A stretch of 64,000 nt of DNA, from NCBI RefSeq assembly GCF_003590945.1, contig NZ_QYUK01000011.1, positions 896,001 through 960,000 on the forward strand. The letters run 5' to 3'. Under the pieces are notes generated by a model, which saw nothing but the letters and a program-made list of their open reading frames with translations, had not been told where the DNA came from and did not search any database. This stretch comes from Oleomonas cavernae. Lineage in GTDB: Bacteria; Pseudomonadota; Alphaproteobacteria; Zavarziniales; Zavarziniaceae. The position numbers and the translations under genes are program-made. Below, one piece after another: positions 27,295 to 37,057 of the stretch; the first letter of the stretch is position 1, and every line of letters starts with the position of its first letter.

Positions 27295-29073
27295 TTAAGC
27301 CTCGGTCCAGTCGACCGTCACCAGGTAGTTTTGCAGCCGGGTCGCGACGCGGGACTGCAAGGACAGGTCCGGCGCCGCGGCCAGTTGGATCACCAGGCCG
27401 CGCTGGGCATCCTGCTGGACCGTGATCATGTCCAGCGCTTCGCCGGCCAGGACCTCGCGGAACAGGCGTTCGGCGCAATCGAGGCGCAGGGCCGGCTTGA
27501 AGACCTTGCCGACCGGTGTCAGGGGCAACTGATCCACGACGATGATGCGCTTGGGCAGGGCCGGGCGTTCGGCGATTCGCTCGGCCGCGAAGGCCAGCAG
27601 GGCGGTTTCTGCGTCCGCCCGATCCGGCTTCAGCACGACATAGGCGACCGGCACCTCGCCGGCATAGCCGTCCGGCATGCCCACCGCCGCGGCATCGCGC
27701 ACGCCGGGGTGGGCCAGCAGGCATTCCTCGATGATCGCCGGATCGATGTTGTGGCCACCGCGGATGATCAGGTCCTTGGCCCGGCCGGTGATGAAGACCC
27801 GGCCGGCGCCGTCGACGAAGCCCAGGTCGCCGGTGATCAGCCAGCCGTCGGCGGTGAACAGGCCCCGGTTCTGCGCCTTGTTCTTGTAGCCCGGCGTGAC
27901 ATTGGGGCCGAACACCACGATCACCCCGGCGACGCCCGGCGGGCAGGTGTCGCCCACCGCGCCATCGGCCAGCACGGCGCGTGCCTCGACCCGGCAGAAC
28001 GGGATCGGCAGGCCGGCCGAGCCCAGCACGCGCGGGGCCGAGATCGGGTCGATGCAGATCGCCCCGGCGGTCTCGGTCATGCCGTAGACTTCACGCAGCG
28101 GCTTGCCGGTGATCTGCTCGATGCGCTGGGCCACCACCTTGGGCGTCGAGGCGCCGCCGCACAGGGCCAGCCTGACGGCCGACAGGTCGTGGCCGGCCGG
28201 ATCGACGGCGCCGACCGCGGCCAGGGCGGTGGGCACGCCGCCCACCAGGGTCGCCCCGGTCTCCTCGACGATGCGCCAGTAGTTGGCAGCGATGCTGGGG
28301 TTGCGGAAGCCGCTGGGCGACAGCAGCACGACGCGCGCGCCGACCAGCAGGAAGGCCAGGGCGCTGATGATGGTGCCGCCGACATGGAACATGGGCAGGC
28401 CGTTGGTCACGGCATCGTCGGGCGTCAATTCGATCCCGGCGGCGACGCCGTAGGCGGCCGCCAGTTGATTGCGATGGGTGTGGATGACCAGCTTGGGCGA
28501 TCCCGTGGTGCCGCCGGTGTGGAAATAGGCGGCCTCGTCATCGGCCGCCGCCCGGTCGGCAAAGGCCAGGGTAGGCGCCATGGCCGACCGGGCCGCGGCG
28601 AAGTCGACGACATCCGGGGTCTCGACCGGCCCGCCGCCGACCTTCACCAGCGTGGTGATGCCGTCGACGCGGTCACGCAGCTTCAAGGCCTTCTCCCAGA
28701 TGTCGATGCCCGGCGCCGGGCCGAAGGCGACCAGCACCTTCGCCCCCGCGGCCTGGATCAGGGCGGCGATCTCGTCGACCTGGAGCAGGGGATTGACCGG
28801 GAAGGCGATGCCGGCGGCCTCGGCCCCCCACAGCACCAACTGGGTGTCGACCAGCGACGGCAGCAGAATCGCCACGGCGTCGCGCCGCCCGATGCCCCGC
28901 GCGCGGAACAGGTTGGCGGCCTGGGCAATGCCGGCCAGCAGTTGCGTATAGGTGACCTCCACCCGCGCGGCGCCCGGCTCGCCCGAGGCCAGGAAGGTGA
29001 GGGCCGTCCGCCCGCCATGGTCACGGCAGGTGGCCTCCAGCGCTGCGTGGACATTGCCGGAAAACTGGGTCAT
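27295..29073 (-). CDS. Acyl-CoA synthetase (AMP-forming, FadD-like)
   Basis: 592 residues of the ANL superfamily, which activates carboxylic acids to acyl-CoA via acyl-AMP. Motifs: YFHTGGTTGSPKLVIHTH (A3, ATP binding), REVYGMTE (A5), GWLITGDLG (A7) and GRAKDLIIRGGHNIDP (A8). The catalytic lysine lies near the end in LTPVGKVFKPAL. There is no signal peptide, so it is cytosolic. A 21-base palindrome 30 bases upstream suggests TetR- or GntR-type control. Chain-length preference cannot be read. Confidence 0.92.
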   Translation of the reverse strand: MTQFSGNVHAALEATCRDHGGRTALTFLASGEPGAARVEVTYTQLLAGIAQAANLFRARGIGRRDAVAILLPSLVDTQLVLWGAEAAGIAFPVNPLLQVDEIAALIQAAGAKVLVAFGPAPGIDIWEKALKLRDRVDGITTLVKVGGGPVETPDVVDFAAARSAMAPTLAFADRAAADDEAAYFHTGGTTGSPKLVIHTHRNQLAAAYGVAAGIELTPDDAVTNGLPMFHVGGTIISALAFLLVGARVVLLSPSGFRNPSIAANYWRIVEETGATLVGGVPTALAAVGAVDPAGHDLSAVRLALCGGASTPKVVAQRIEQITGKPLREVYGMTETAGAICIDPISAPRVLGSAGLPIPFCRVEARAVLADGAVGDTCPPGVAGVIVVFGPNVTPGYKNKAQNRGLFTADGWLITGDLGFVDGAGRVFITGRAKDLIIRGGHNIDPAIIEECLLAHPGVRDAAAVGMPDGYAGEVPVAYVVLKPDRADAETALLAFAAERIAERPALPKRIIVVDQLPLTPVGKVFKPALRLDCAERLFREVLAGEALDMITVQQDAQRGLVIQLAAAPDLSLQSRVATRLQNYLVTVDWTEA

Positions 29074-29102
29074 GACGAACCTCCCCGCGACGCTTCTTGT
29101 TG

Positions 29103-29123
29103 TTTCCGTACAGTGTACGTAAA
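29103..29123 (-). promoter_or_regulatory. Palindromic operator candidate upstream of acyl-CoA synthetase
   Basis: TTT-N-CGTACA-N-TGTACG-N-AAA is a symmetric 21-base site with a perfect inner 6+6 core, 30 bases upstream of the acyl-CoA synthetase start at 29073. It looks like a TetR-class fatty-acid regulator site; no regulator gene is adjacent. Confidence 0.5.
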
Positions 29124-29165
29124 TCTTGAGCGATCAGCGGGGAAAGTCAAGCACCAGGGACGGCG

Positions 29166-29987
29166 TCATGTCGAGCGGGCGCAGCGGAAACCGACATTGG
29201 CCGCGGTCGACTCCGCGCTCACGCCGATGCGCGCCGCCGGGCGGTAGCGGGCGCAATAGTCACCCGCGCACAGGAACGAGCCGCCCTTGGCGGTGAGCAG
29301 GGCGGTGCCCTGGATGGGGCCGCAGCCGCAGCTCGCCTCGCGGTCGAAGCGCGAAGCGGTCAGTTCCCAGACATTGCCGATCATGTCGTAGAGGCCCCAG
29401 CCGTTGGGCGGAAAAGTGCCGACGGGCGAGGGGTCGGGGGCGCCCTCGCGGGCGAAATACCAGGGGAAGGCGCCGGTCCAGATATTGGCCATCAGCCGGC
29501 CTTCCGGCATCAGCCGGTTGCCCCAGGGATAGGTCTTGCTCCAGTCGGCGGCGGTCGCTGCCGCCTCCCATTCGGCTTCGCTGGGCAGGCGCTTGCCGGC
29601 CCAGGCGGCGAAGGCCTGGGCGTCGGCCAGGGCGACGTGAACCACCGGGCAAGCGTCGAGGCCGTCCAGGGTCGAGCCCGGCCCCCGCGGCGCGCGCCAG
29701 CAGGCCCCCGCCACGAAGCGCCACCAGTGCGAGGGATCGTGCAGGTCGACCGGCCCCGCGGTCATGGTGAATACCGCCGAACCGGCCGGCGCGGCCCGCT
29801 CGGCCAAAGTGACATGGCCGGTGGCGGCGACGAAGCGGGCGAAATCGCCGTTCGTCACCGGCCGGCGGTCGAGCCAGAAGGCGTCGACATCGACCAGGCG
29901 CGCCGGCCGTTCCTCCGGGTAATAGTCGTCCGATCCCAGGCGGTAGACGCCGCCCGGGATCAGGACCATGTCGCGCTCGAGGCTCAC
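29166..29987 (-). CDS. Formylglycine-generating enzyme (sulfatase maturase)
   Basis: 273 residues of the SUMF1/FGE family. It oxidizes the active-site cysteine of sulfatases to formylglycine. The copper-binding cysteine pair is present in [20 protein letters not shown], spaced exactly as in known FGEs. Other family blocks: [19 protein letters not shown] and [12 protein letters not shown]. The GTG start at 29987 overlaps the sulfatase stop (GTGA); an ATG at 29969 is an alternative. No signal peptide, so it acts in the cytosol on the adjacent sulfatase before export. Confidence 0.9.
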   Translation of the reverse strand: MSLERDMVLIPGGVYRLGSDDYYPEERPARLVDVDAFWLDRRPVTNGDFARFVAATGHVTLAERAAPAGSAVFTMTAGPVDLHDPSHWWRFVAGACWRAPRGPGSTLDGLDACPVVHVALADAQAFAAWAGKRLPSEAEWEAAATAADWSKTYPWGNRLMPEGRLMANIWTGAFPWYFAREGAPDPSPVGTFPPNGWGLYDMIGNVWELTASRFDREASCGCGPIQGTALLTAKGGSFLCAGDYCARYRPAARIGVSAESTAANVGFRCARST

Positions 29988-32376
29988 ACCCTGATCCCGA
30001 TGCGGTCGATGAAGCGCTTGCTCTCGATCAGGTCGAAGGGGGTGCTGTCGATATTGAACTGTACGCGCACCAGCTCGCCCTGGAATGGGTTGTGTCCCTC
30101 GTAGAGGGTGGAGACCCGGTTGCCGAGGTCGGCACCCAGCGAGAAGCCGTCGTAGGAGGTCGAGAGCAGCACGTTGGCGAAGGTGCGCTCCGCCAGCTTG
30201 CGCTCGCCCAGGAAGAGGGCGCCGCCGCCCTCGAAGGGCCGGGCGGTCATGGTCTGGACATAGCGCAGGCGCAAGGGCCCGTCGGGCAGCGCCTCGGCCG
30301 GCTCGATCCGCTCGACCCAGGGCGTCATGCTCTGCTCGTAGACCAGCCGGCCTTGCCTGATGTGCATGACGAAGCCCGCATGGCGCGAGCCGCAGGCGAA
30401 CAGGACGCCGTCGCCGGCACCCGGCCGGCGCACGAGGTCGACGATGATCTCGTGCGAATAGCCGCCGACCTGGGGCGAGACATGAGCCGACAGGCGGTCC
30501 ATGGGCGCGCGCATGTCGAAATGCGTCTTGGTGCCCCGGCGCAGGCGGTCCTGCGACAGCTTGATGATCAGGTTGCGGTCGTCCATGGGGAAGACGCCGT
30601 AGCGCTCGGCCGCCGCCTGCCACTTGGCGGCCAGGGCGGCGACCTTCTCGGGCTGCTGATCCGCAAGGTCGGTGATCTCGTTCACCTCCCGGCTGAGATC
30701 GTAGAGTTCCCAGCGGTCGCCCTCGAAGGGCGTGCCGCGCTCGTGGCGGATCACCGCGCGCCAGTTGCCGTCCATATAGGCGCGCTGGCCGCCCAGTTCG
30801 AAATATTGCTCGCTGCGGGTCGGTGCGCTGTCGCTCTTGAAGGTGGCGGCGGCGCTGGCGCCTTCCAGGGGTTTCAGCTTGCGGCCGCGATAGGTCGCGG
30901 GCCGTTCCACCCCGATCGCCTCCAGGATGGTAGGATAGAGGTCGATGACATGGACGAAGCGCGAGCGGATCTCGCCCTTGGCGGCAATGCCCTTGGGCCA
31001 GGCGATGACCAGCGGATCGGCCACGCCGCCCAAGTGGGCATATTGCTTGTAGAGGCGGAACGGCGTGTTCGAGGCGCAGGCCCAGCCGATGGGATAGTGC
31101 GGGAAGGTCTGGTCCTCGCCCATGACGTCATAGAGCCTGGCCGCCTCGGGCACCGGCACCGGCCGGCCGAAGGCGGCGGCGAAGACGTTGGGCGTGCCGG
31201 TCTGGGTGCCCTCGGCCGAGCCGCCGTTGTCGGACATCAGCACGATCATGGTGTTGTCGCGCACGCCCAGCGTATCGAGCGCCGCGAGCAGGCGGCCGAT
31301 GTTGCGGTCGGTATTGGTGATCAGGCCGGCATAGACCTCCATGTAGCGGGCGAACAGCTTCTGCTCCTCCGCCGACAGGGCCGACCAGGTGGAAACCCCG
31401 GGGCCAGCGGGGGCAGCACGGTGGTCTCGGGCACCAGGCCCAGGGCCTGCTGGCGCTTCAGCCGCTCGGTGCGGACCCCGTCCCAGCCGATATCGTACTT
31501 CCCGCGATAGGTGTCGCGATCGGCCGCGGGCGCCTGCAGCGGCGAATGGCCGGCGGGATAGCACAGTTGGAGCAGGAAGGGCCGCTCGGGATCGATCGAT
31601 TTCTGGGTGTTGATGTAGGCGATCGCCCGGTCGGTCAGGTCGTCGACGACGAAATAGCCGGGCCTGTCGGGCGGCTCGACGGGCGCGGTGCCTTCGAGCA
31701 GTTCGCCCGGGCGGAAGTAATCGGTGGAGTGGCCCTGGAACCAATAGGCGCGGTCGAAGCCGCGGCTGGTCGGCCAGTTGTCGGTCGGGCCGTTGGCGCC
31801 GTTGGTGTGGGCCACGTTCACGTGCCACTTGCCCACATGCAGCGTGTTCCAGCCCTTTTCCTGCAAGACTTCGGCCAGGGTCGCGGCCTCGTGGGTCAGG
31901 TCGCCGCGATAGCCGGGATAGCCGCTGTCGAGGTCGGCGAGCCAGCCCATGGCGGCCGAATGATGGTTGAGCCCGGTCATCAGGGCGGCCCTGGTGGGCG
32001 AGCACATGGCGCAGGTGCGGAAGTTGGAATAGCGCAGGCCGGCCCCGGCGATCGCGTCGATGTTGGGCGTCGCAATCTCGCTGCCGTAGCAGCCGAGATC
32101 GGCAAAGCCGATGTCGTCCAGCACGATGACGATGATGTTGGGGGCGTCCGCCGGCGCCGTCACCGCCTCGGCGTAAGCCGGGCGCGAGTCCTGGAAGGAT
32201 TCGGCGATCTGCGCCGGGCCGCCCTCGACCGCGGCCGGGGTGCGCAGGCTGCGCGCCTGGCGGTCGAGGGTGACAAAACCCGCCGCCGCCGCGCCCGTCA
32301 CGGCCACGCCGCCCGCCGCGCCCAGCAGCAGGGAGCGCCGGTCCAGCCCGCGCTTGGGTTTCTTGTCCTCGCTCAT
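29984..32376 (-). CDS. Tat-exported type I sulfatase (frameshifted as sequenced)
   Basis: Repaired length is 797 residues. The formylglycine motif CSPTR is at residues 125-129 in [18 protein letters not shown]. The metal-binding aspartates D87/D88 lie in [12 protein letters not shown], and a further metal-ligand segment is [14 protein letters not shown]. The start [23 protein letters not shown] is a twin-arginine signal, consistent with cytosolic maturation by the overlapping FGE and then folded export. The frame breaks near 31396; one G added to GGGG restores [12 protein letters not shown]. The roughly 800-residue size with a C-terminal beta domain fits the arylsulfatase/AtsA-like class. Confidence 0.88.
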
Positions 32377-32432
32377 GGCGTTCTCTCCATTTCGCAGGGG
32401 CAGACAAACCGGCGCTTGCCCTGCGTGATTTT

Positions 32433-32455
32433 TATTGGCACGGTCCATGCCAATA
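32433..32455 (-). promoter_or_regulatory. Symmetric sigma54-like or operator site upstream of sulfatase
   Basis: TATTGGCA-N7-TGCCAATA is a perfect 8+8 inverted repeat 57 bases upstream of the sulfatase ATG. Read towards the sulfatase it contains TGGCATG-N5-TGC, with the GG and GC pairs 10 bases apart, as in sigma54 promoters. The symmetry equally suits a repressor or activator site. Confidence 0.4.
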
Positions 32456-32524
32456 GTCGCCGAGCAGACGGAATTCGTCAATGACCAAGCCGCTGATCGG
32501 GGAGATGGGGGCGGTCCGCGTCAG

Positions 32525-33232
32525 TCAGCGGGGACTGTAGTCGTGTAGCTGGTCGCCCCCGGTGGCATGGACGCTTGCATTGAAGGAGATGATGATGCGA
32601 TCGGCGTCGCCGGCATAGGGCAGCGCCTGATGGGCGAGCCAGGACGGAAAGATGGTGAGTTGTCCGGGCACGGGCTCGACGTCACGGTGCGGCGGCTGCA
32701 GATAGGCGTTCGCCACATCGACGAAGGCACCGCCCAGCGTCGCGAAGGGCGGGCCATAGAACCGGGTGACCCCATTGGCCGCGCCGTAAACCGGGTGGCG
32801 GGCACGCAGCGGCGCCTCGTCGACCTGGACCACATAGACCCCGGACCAGGAGCAATTGCCGTGCGTATGCACGTCGTGGAAGGCGCCGCCGTTGCTGCAC
32901 TGGAACCACATGCCCTTCATGGCGACTTCGAGATTGAGGCCTTCCGCCGGCCAGGAACCGGCATTGGCCTGCTCGACGGTGTCGTGAAGGCGATCGACGA
33001 CGAAGCGGACGAATTGATCCCATTCCTTGAGCTTGATGCGCTGCAGAAGATCGTCGTCGCTGGCGAAGAAATTCGCCGGCGCCTGCCGCCGCTGCTCCAG
33101 TTGCTCGGCGCGTATGGCGCCAAGAGCACGAACGAGCAAGGCATTGAATTCCGACACACCCGCCAGCCGGTAGATACCCAGCGGGGTGGGCCACAAGGCG
33201 TGAAAACCGGGTTTGAGCTCGATGTCACTCAT
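32525..33232 (-). CDS. Putative 2OG-Fe(II) oxygenase
   Basis: 235 residues from ATG 33232, with GGAG upstream. The sequence follows the TIGR02466/2OG-FeII_Oxy_5 pattern: FHDVHTHGNCSWSGVYVVQ (iron-binding histidines), then PGQLTIFPSWLAHQALPY with the distal histidine and RIIISFN near the end. Related proteins are uncharacterized and many are phage or marine-type. Being next to the sulfatase block may be chance; it has its own ribosome site and lies 148 bases upstream of the sulfatase start. Confidence 0.75.
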   Translation of the reverse strand: MSDIELKPGFHALWPTPLGIYRLAGVSEFNALLVRALGAIRAEQLEQRRQAPANFFASDDDLLQRIKLKEWDQFVRFVVDRLHDTVEQANAGSWPAEGLNLEVAMKGMWFQCSNGGAFHDVHTHGNCSWSGVYVVQVDEAPLRARHPVYGAANGVTRFYGPPFATLGGAFVDVANAYLQPPHRDVEPVPGQLTIFPSWLAHQALPYAGDADRIIISFNASVHATGGDQLHDYSPR

Positions 33233-33391
33233 CCGATCTCCACAAGGCCGCTTCAGGGTGCGAGCGATCTTTGGTTGGAACGCCCCCGCCACTATATTGG
33301 CGGTGGAGTCGGCGTCAACGTGAACGCCGCCGCACCCCAATCGCCCACAACCTGTTAGATAAGGTTCATCGTCCCGGTCGCGGAGTGTTCA

Positions 33392-35214
33392 ATGCGCCGA
33401 TGGCTTGTTCGCCTTGCCCTCATCTTCACGGGCTTGATCGTAGTCGGCGGCGCGGCGGCGTGGTTCGCTCGCGTCGAGATCCTGACGCAAGTCGCAACCA
33501 GCGTGCTGGAGCGCCAGGGCCTTGGCCCGGTACGCCTCGCGGTCAAATCGGTCGGCTTCGATGCCTTGCATCTCGATCGTCTCGCGCTGGGCGGCCAGGC
33601 GATCGAAGCCAGCGAAATCGTCGTCACTTACGATCTGTTCGACCTCTATGCGGGCCACATCACCCAGGTCGAAATCAACGGCCTGGTCGCCACCATCACC
33701 TTAGGCGACGCCGGGATCGAGCTGAATGGTCGGCCGTTTCCGCCCGCGACGGCGGGCGATGTCGCGACCGTGCCGGGGGCGCCGCTGGGCGGGCTGCGCA
33801 TCGATTCTTTTGCACTGCGGGACGCCCGGCTGTCGGTCCTGCGGCCCGACGACGGGCCGATCGAGGCGACCGTCTCGACCACGATGACCCTGGCAGACGG
33901 TGTGATCCAGGGCACGGGGTTCACTGCTGATTTCGCCATCACCGTGGGCGGCCAGCGCCAGGCGGCGACGATCGCGATGGAGCAGATCGGCCTCACCTTG
34001 CAGGCGGACGGCGGCGTGCACGTGACCCTGGCGCAGGGGGCGATCACCCCCAAGGATCTGCCCTGGGCGGTCCAATCGGTCACCGGCGACTTTATTTGGC
34101 AGTCCGACAAGGCCAGCCTGCAACTAACCTCGGGCCAACTGGTTAATCTTCAGCAGCCGGCCCTCGTCGTGCCGTTGCAGTTAACCGGTAACGCGACGCT
34201 GGCGGGCTCGCTGGTGGATTTCACCCTCGGGTCGAAAGCCAGACGGAAAGTGGAGTGAAGGTGCAGATCAAGGGTCAGCATGATCAGGCGGCCAACAGCG
34301 GTTCGGCAACCGTGACCATGGCCCCGATCGCCTTCAAGCGGGGCGGGCGCCAACCGGCCGGCCTGTCGCCCGCCCTGGGCGCCGGCGCGCCGCCCCTGGA
34401 AGGCGCCGTGGCCGTCGATGGAACCGTGCGCTGGGCCAAGAACGTGCTGTCGCCCAACCTCACCTTGCGGCTGAAGGATCTGGCCTTCGCCGCAGCGGGC
34501 GCCCAGGTCAGCGCCCTGAACGGCAATTTGCGCTTTACCAAACTGTGGCCGCCTGTAACCGCTGCCGATCAGGCCTTGAGCGCCACCGTGCAGAGCGGCG
34601 GCGAGACGGCAAAGGTGAAACTGGCCGGGCAATTGACGGCCAAGCCGGCCCTGCGCCTGTCCAAGCTCGAGGTCGGGGCGGCCGGCGGCACGATCGCCGC
34701 CAGCCCCTTCATGGTCGACACCGGCAAGGCGAAGATCGAGACGGTCCTGACCGTCACCGGGGTGGAATTGGCCGAGATCACCCGGATCATCGGCATCGGT
34801 GGCTTGAGCGGCACCGGCCAACTCGACGGCACCATTCCGCTGACCCTGGCCGACGGCAAGGTGGCGATCGCCGGCGGCAAGCTGGCGGCCCGCGGGCCAG
34901 GCCTGCTCAGCTTCCGTCCCGACAATCTGCCGCCCCAGATCGCCCAGGCCGGCGACGACGTCGACCTGATGCTGCGGGTGCTTGGCGGCTTTCACTATGA
35001 ACGGCTCAGCCTCGGCCTCGACAAGGGCATCAATGGCGAGGGCACGGTGCTGCTGGCGCTCGAAGGGCGCAACCCCGAGGTCGCGGCCGACCAGCCCTAT
35101 AATTTCAACATCAGGATCGACAGCAATTTCGACCGGCTTGCTGAATATGCCCTGCTAAGTCTAACGTCGGCCCAAGAGCTGTTGGACCGCGCCGCGAGGA
35201 GTGCTGGACGTTGA
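33392..35214 (+). CDS. ydbH: YdbH family intermembrane phospholipid transport protein (frameshifted)
   Basis: Repaired length is 607 residues. The N-terminal membrane anchor (LVRLALIFTGLIVVGGAAAWF) is followed by beta-rich repeats typical of AsmA/TamB/YhdP-like bridge proteins and the YdbH C-terminal domain (TLADGKVAIAGGKLAARGPG; NFNIRIDSNFDRLAEY). In E. coli YdbH acts with TamB and YhdP in moving phospholipids to the outer membrane. The frame breaks near 34229; one G added to GGG gives TLGVESQTESGVKVQIKG. It overlaps ynbE and is shorter than the roughly 880-residue E. coli protein. Confidence 0.8.
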
Positions 35215-35435
35215 GCGATACTTCGATGGACCACGCCACGCGCCGCCGCCGGCTGCTTTTCCTGCTGGCATCCGCGGCCATCCCCGCCGTCCTGGCCGGC
35301 TGCACGCCTACCGTTCAGGTGGTGGCGCCCAAGGAACCCATCACGATCAACCTGAACATCAAGCTCGACGCGGATGTGCGGTTGCATATCGAAGAGAAGG
35401 CCAAGGAAGATGTCGGAACAAAGCCTATCTTTTAA
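35211..35435 (+). CDS. ynbE: YnbE family lipoprotein
   Basis: 74 residues starting at TTG 35211, which overlaps the ydbH stop (TTGA) and follows GAGGAG; an ATG at 35226 is an alternative. The lipobox is PAVLAGC. The mature part (VQVVAPKEPITINLNIKLDADVRLHI) is the YnbE core. In E. coli YnbE is an outer-membrane lipoprotein that partners YdbH, probably capping the bridge at the outer membrane. Confidence 0.88.
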   Translation: MSDTSMDHATRRRRLLFLLASAAIPAVLAGCTPTVQVVAPKEPITINLNIKLDADVRLHIEEKAKEDVGTKPIF

Positions 35436-35793
35436 GCGCCTGAACCGCCGCCAATGGCTGGTCGGCGCCGGCGCCGCGGCGCTGGGCCTGGCGCTGTTCG
35501 GCCTATCGCCCCGGGCAAATGCCGAGGTGCGCCCGCTCGATGCACCCCGCGTGGCGGGCACGGTGGGCGAGCGTTATGACGGCTATGCGGTGACCCGCGG
35601 CACCGTGACGCCTGACATTACGGCCCTGGTCGACAAGGTGAATGCCGAGCGCAAGGCGCTCTATGCCGAGCGGGCCAAGACCCAGGGTGTCTCGATCCTG
35701 GACATCGGCAAGATCTATGCGGCCGAGATCATCAAGTCGGCCCCGGCAGGCACCTGGTTCCTGTCCGAGAGCGGGCAGTGGGCCCAGAAGTAA
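35410..35793 (+). CDS. ydbL: YdbL family (DUF1318) protein
   Basis: 127 residues from ATG 35410, with AAGGAAG upstream; it overlaps ynbE by 26 bases. The signal sequence (NRRQWLVGAGAAALGLALFG) is followed by the DUF1318 region (DKVNAERKALYAERAKTQGVSILDIGKIYAAEII). YdbL is periplasmic and in E. coli modulates YdbH-YnbE assembly. The gene order ydbH-ynbE-ydbL is the same as in enterics, supporting all three calls. Confidence 0.88.
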   Translation: MSEQSLSFKRLNRRQWLVGAGAAALGLALFGLSPRANAEVRPLDAPRVAGTVGERYDGYAVTRGTVTPDITALVDKVNAERKALYAERAKTQGVSILDIGKIYAAEIIKSAPAGTWFLSESGQWAQK

Positions 35794-35824
35794 CGACGGC
35801 CCACATTTTCGCTGCGGCGCCGCA

Positions 35825-35857
35825 CCAACTCATGTAAGAGCTATTTACATGAGTTGG
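35825..35857 (+). promoter_or_regulatory. 13-base perfect inverted repeat over the TetR start codon
   Basis: CCAACTCATGTAA and its exact complement flank GAGCTAT. The right arm contains the ATG (35849) of the TetR gene. The inner ATGTAA...TTACAT is shared with the palindrome at 36559-36577. No ribosome site precedes this ATG, so the mRNA may be leaderless or the hairpin may mask the start. Confidence 0.7.
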
Positions 35858-36510
35858 TCAAAGGACAAGGACGGGCCGGACAGCCGCGCGGAGGCGGGGC
35901 GGCGCGGCTATCACCACGGCAATCTGCGGGAAGCGCTGATCAAGGCAGCACTCGACCTGATCCTGGCCAAGGGCTTGGCCGGCGTCAATTTCGCCGAGGC
36001 CGCCCGTGCCGCCGGGGTCAGCCCAGCCGCCCCCTACCGCCATTTCCGTGATCGCGACGCCTTGCTGGCCGATGTGGCGCGCCAGGGCTACGAACTGTTC
36101 GCCGATCGCCTGGGGGCGGCCTGGAACGACGGCCGGCCCGACCCGATGACGGCCTTCAACCAGGTTGGCAAGGCCTACCTCGCCTTTGCCCGAAGCGAGC
36201 CGGCCTATTACACCGCCATGTTCGAGGCCGGCATCGCGCTGGACGATCATCCCGACCTGCGCCTGGCCGGCGACAAGGCCTTTGCCATCGTCCGCACAGC
36301 CGCCGACGTGCTGTCGGCGACCCTGCCCAAGGGCCGCCGTCCGCCGGCCCTGATGATGGCCCTGCACATCTGGTCCCTGTCGCACGGCATTGCCTCGCTC
36401 TTTGCCCGCGGCGACGGGGGCGGCGCAAGCTGCCCATGACGCCCGAGGATCTGCTGGAGGCCGGCGTGCTGGTCTATCTCCAGGGCCTGGGGCTGGACGG
36501 GCCGGCCTAG
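35849..36510 (+). CDS. TetR/AcrR family regulator (frameshifted as sequenced)
   Basis: Repaired length is 220 residues. The N-terminal HTH (NLREALIKAALDLILAKGLAGVNFAEAARAAGVSPAAPYRHF) is a clear TetR domain. The ligand domain has the WHG-type segment HIWSLSHGIASLFA. As sequenced the frame ends early at 36439; adding one G to GGGGG at 36416-36420 restores RRKLPMTPEDLLEAGVLVYL to a stop at 36510, the usual family end. A palindrome covers its own start, suggesting autoregulation, and a related palindrome precedes the DUF2852 gene. Confidence 0.87.
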
Positions 36511-36558
36511 ATTTTTTTCAACGGGGCTTCTTGACAGTTGCCGGACCCGCGCGCATTT

Positions 36559-36577
36559 ATGTAAATGTCATTTACAT
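36559..36577 (+). promoter_or_regulatory. Perfect 19-base palindrome upstream of DUF2852 gene
   Basis: ATGTAAATG-T-CATTTACAT lies 21 bases before the DUF2852 start. Its ATGTAA/TTACAT ends match the operator over the tetR start, so the TetR protein probably represses this gene too. Confidence 0.7.
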
Positions 36578-36598
36578 TGACATGGCGCGAGGACACAG

Positions 36599-37036
36599 AT
36601 GGACATCGCAGCAAAGCTCGACGGCATCACAGCGAGGCTGGACGAGATCGGAAAACCCGCCTGGATCGGCGTGATGATCGCAGGTTTCATCCTTTTCTGG
36701 CCGGTTGGCCTGGGCGTTCTTGCCTATCTCATCTGGAGCGGTCGCATGGCATTTTGGAAACACGGCGGCATGCACGGCATGCATCATGGTCACGGCCGCT
36801 GGCACTCGCCCTCGTGCGGCGGTTCGCGGCGCCGGCGCCATGCCGACAGCGGCAACAGCGCCTTCGACGAATACCGCGCGGAAACCCTGCGCCGGCTCGA
36901 AGACGAGCAGCAGGAATTCAATTCCTTCCTGGACGATCTGCGCCGCGCCAAGGATAAGGCGGAATTCGACCAGTTCATGGCCGATCGTCGCCGCCGCAGC
37001 GACGACAGCGCGCCTCAGCCGCAGCCCGAGGGCTGA
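36599..37036 (+). CDS. DUF2852 family membrane protein
   Basis: 145 residues with one transmembrane helix (WIGVMIAGFILFWPVGLGVLAYLIW, about residues 22-46). A His-rich segment follows (HGGMHGMHHGHGRWHS), then an Arg-rich stretch and an acidic coiled-coil tail (FDEYRAETLRRLEDEQQEFNSFLDDLR). This is the DUF2852 pattern, of unknown function, found mainly in alphaproteobacteria. The His/Met cluster may bind metal. AGGA precedes the start. Probably controlled by the upstream TetR through the palindrome at 36559. Confidence 0.8.
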   Translation: MDIAAKLDGITARLDEIGKPAWIGVMIAGFILFWPVGLGVLAYLIWSGRMAFWKHGGMHGMHHGHGRWHSPSCGGSRRRRHADSGNSAFDEYRAETLRRLEDEQQEFNSFLDDLRRAKDKAEFDQFMADRRRRSDDSAPQPQPEG

Positions 37037-37057
37037 TACCAACCGGCGCCAGTCGAC

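Noticed and set aside
36390-36674. Separate small gene after the TetR frame stop
   Set aside because: The missing C-terminus of TetR lies in the third frame here; the other frame has no family resemblance.
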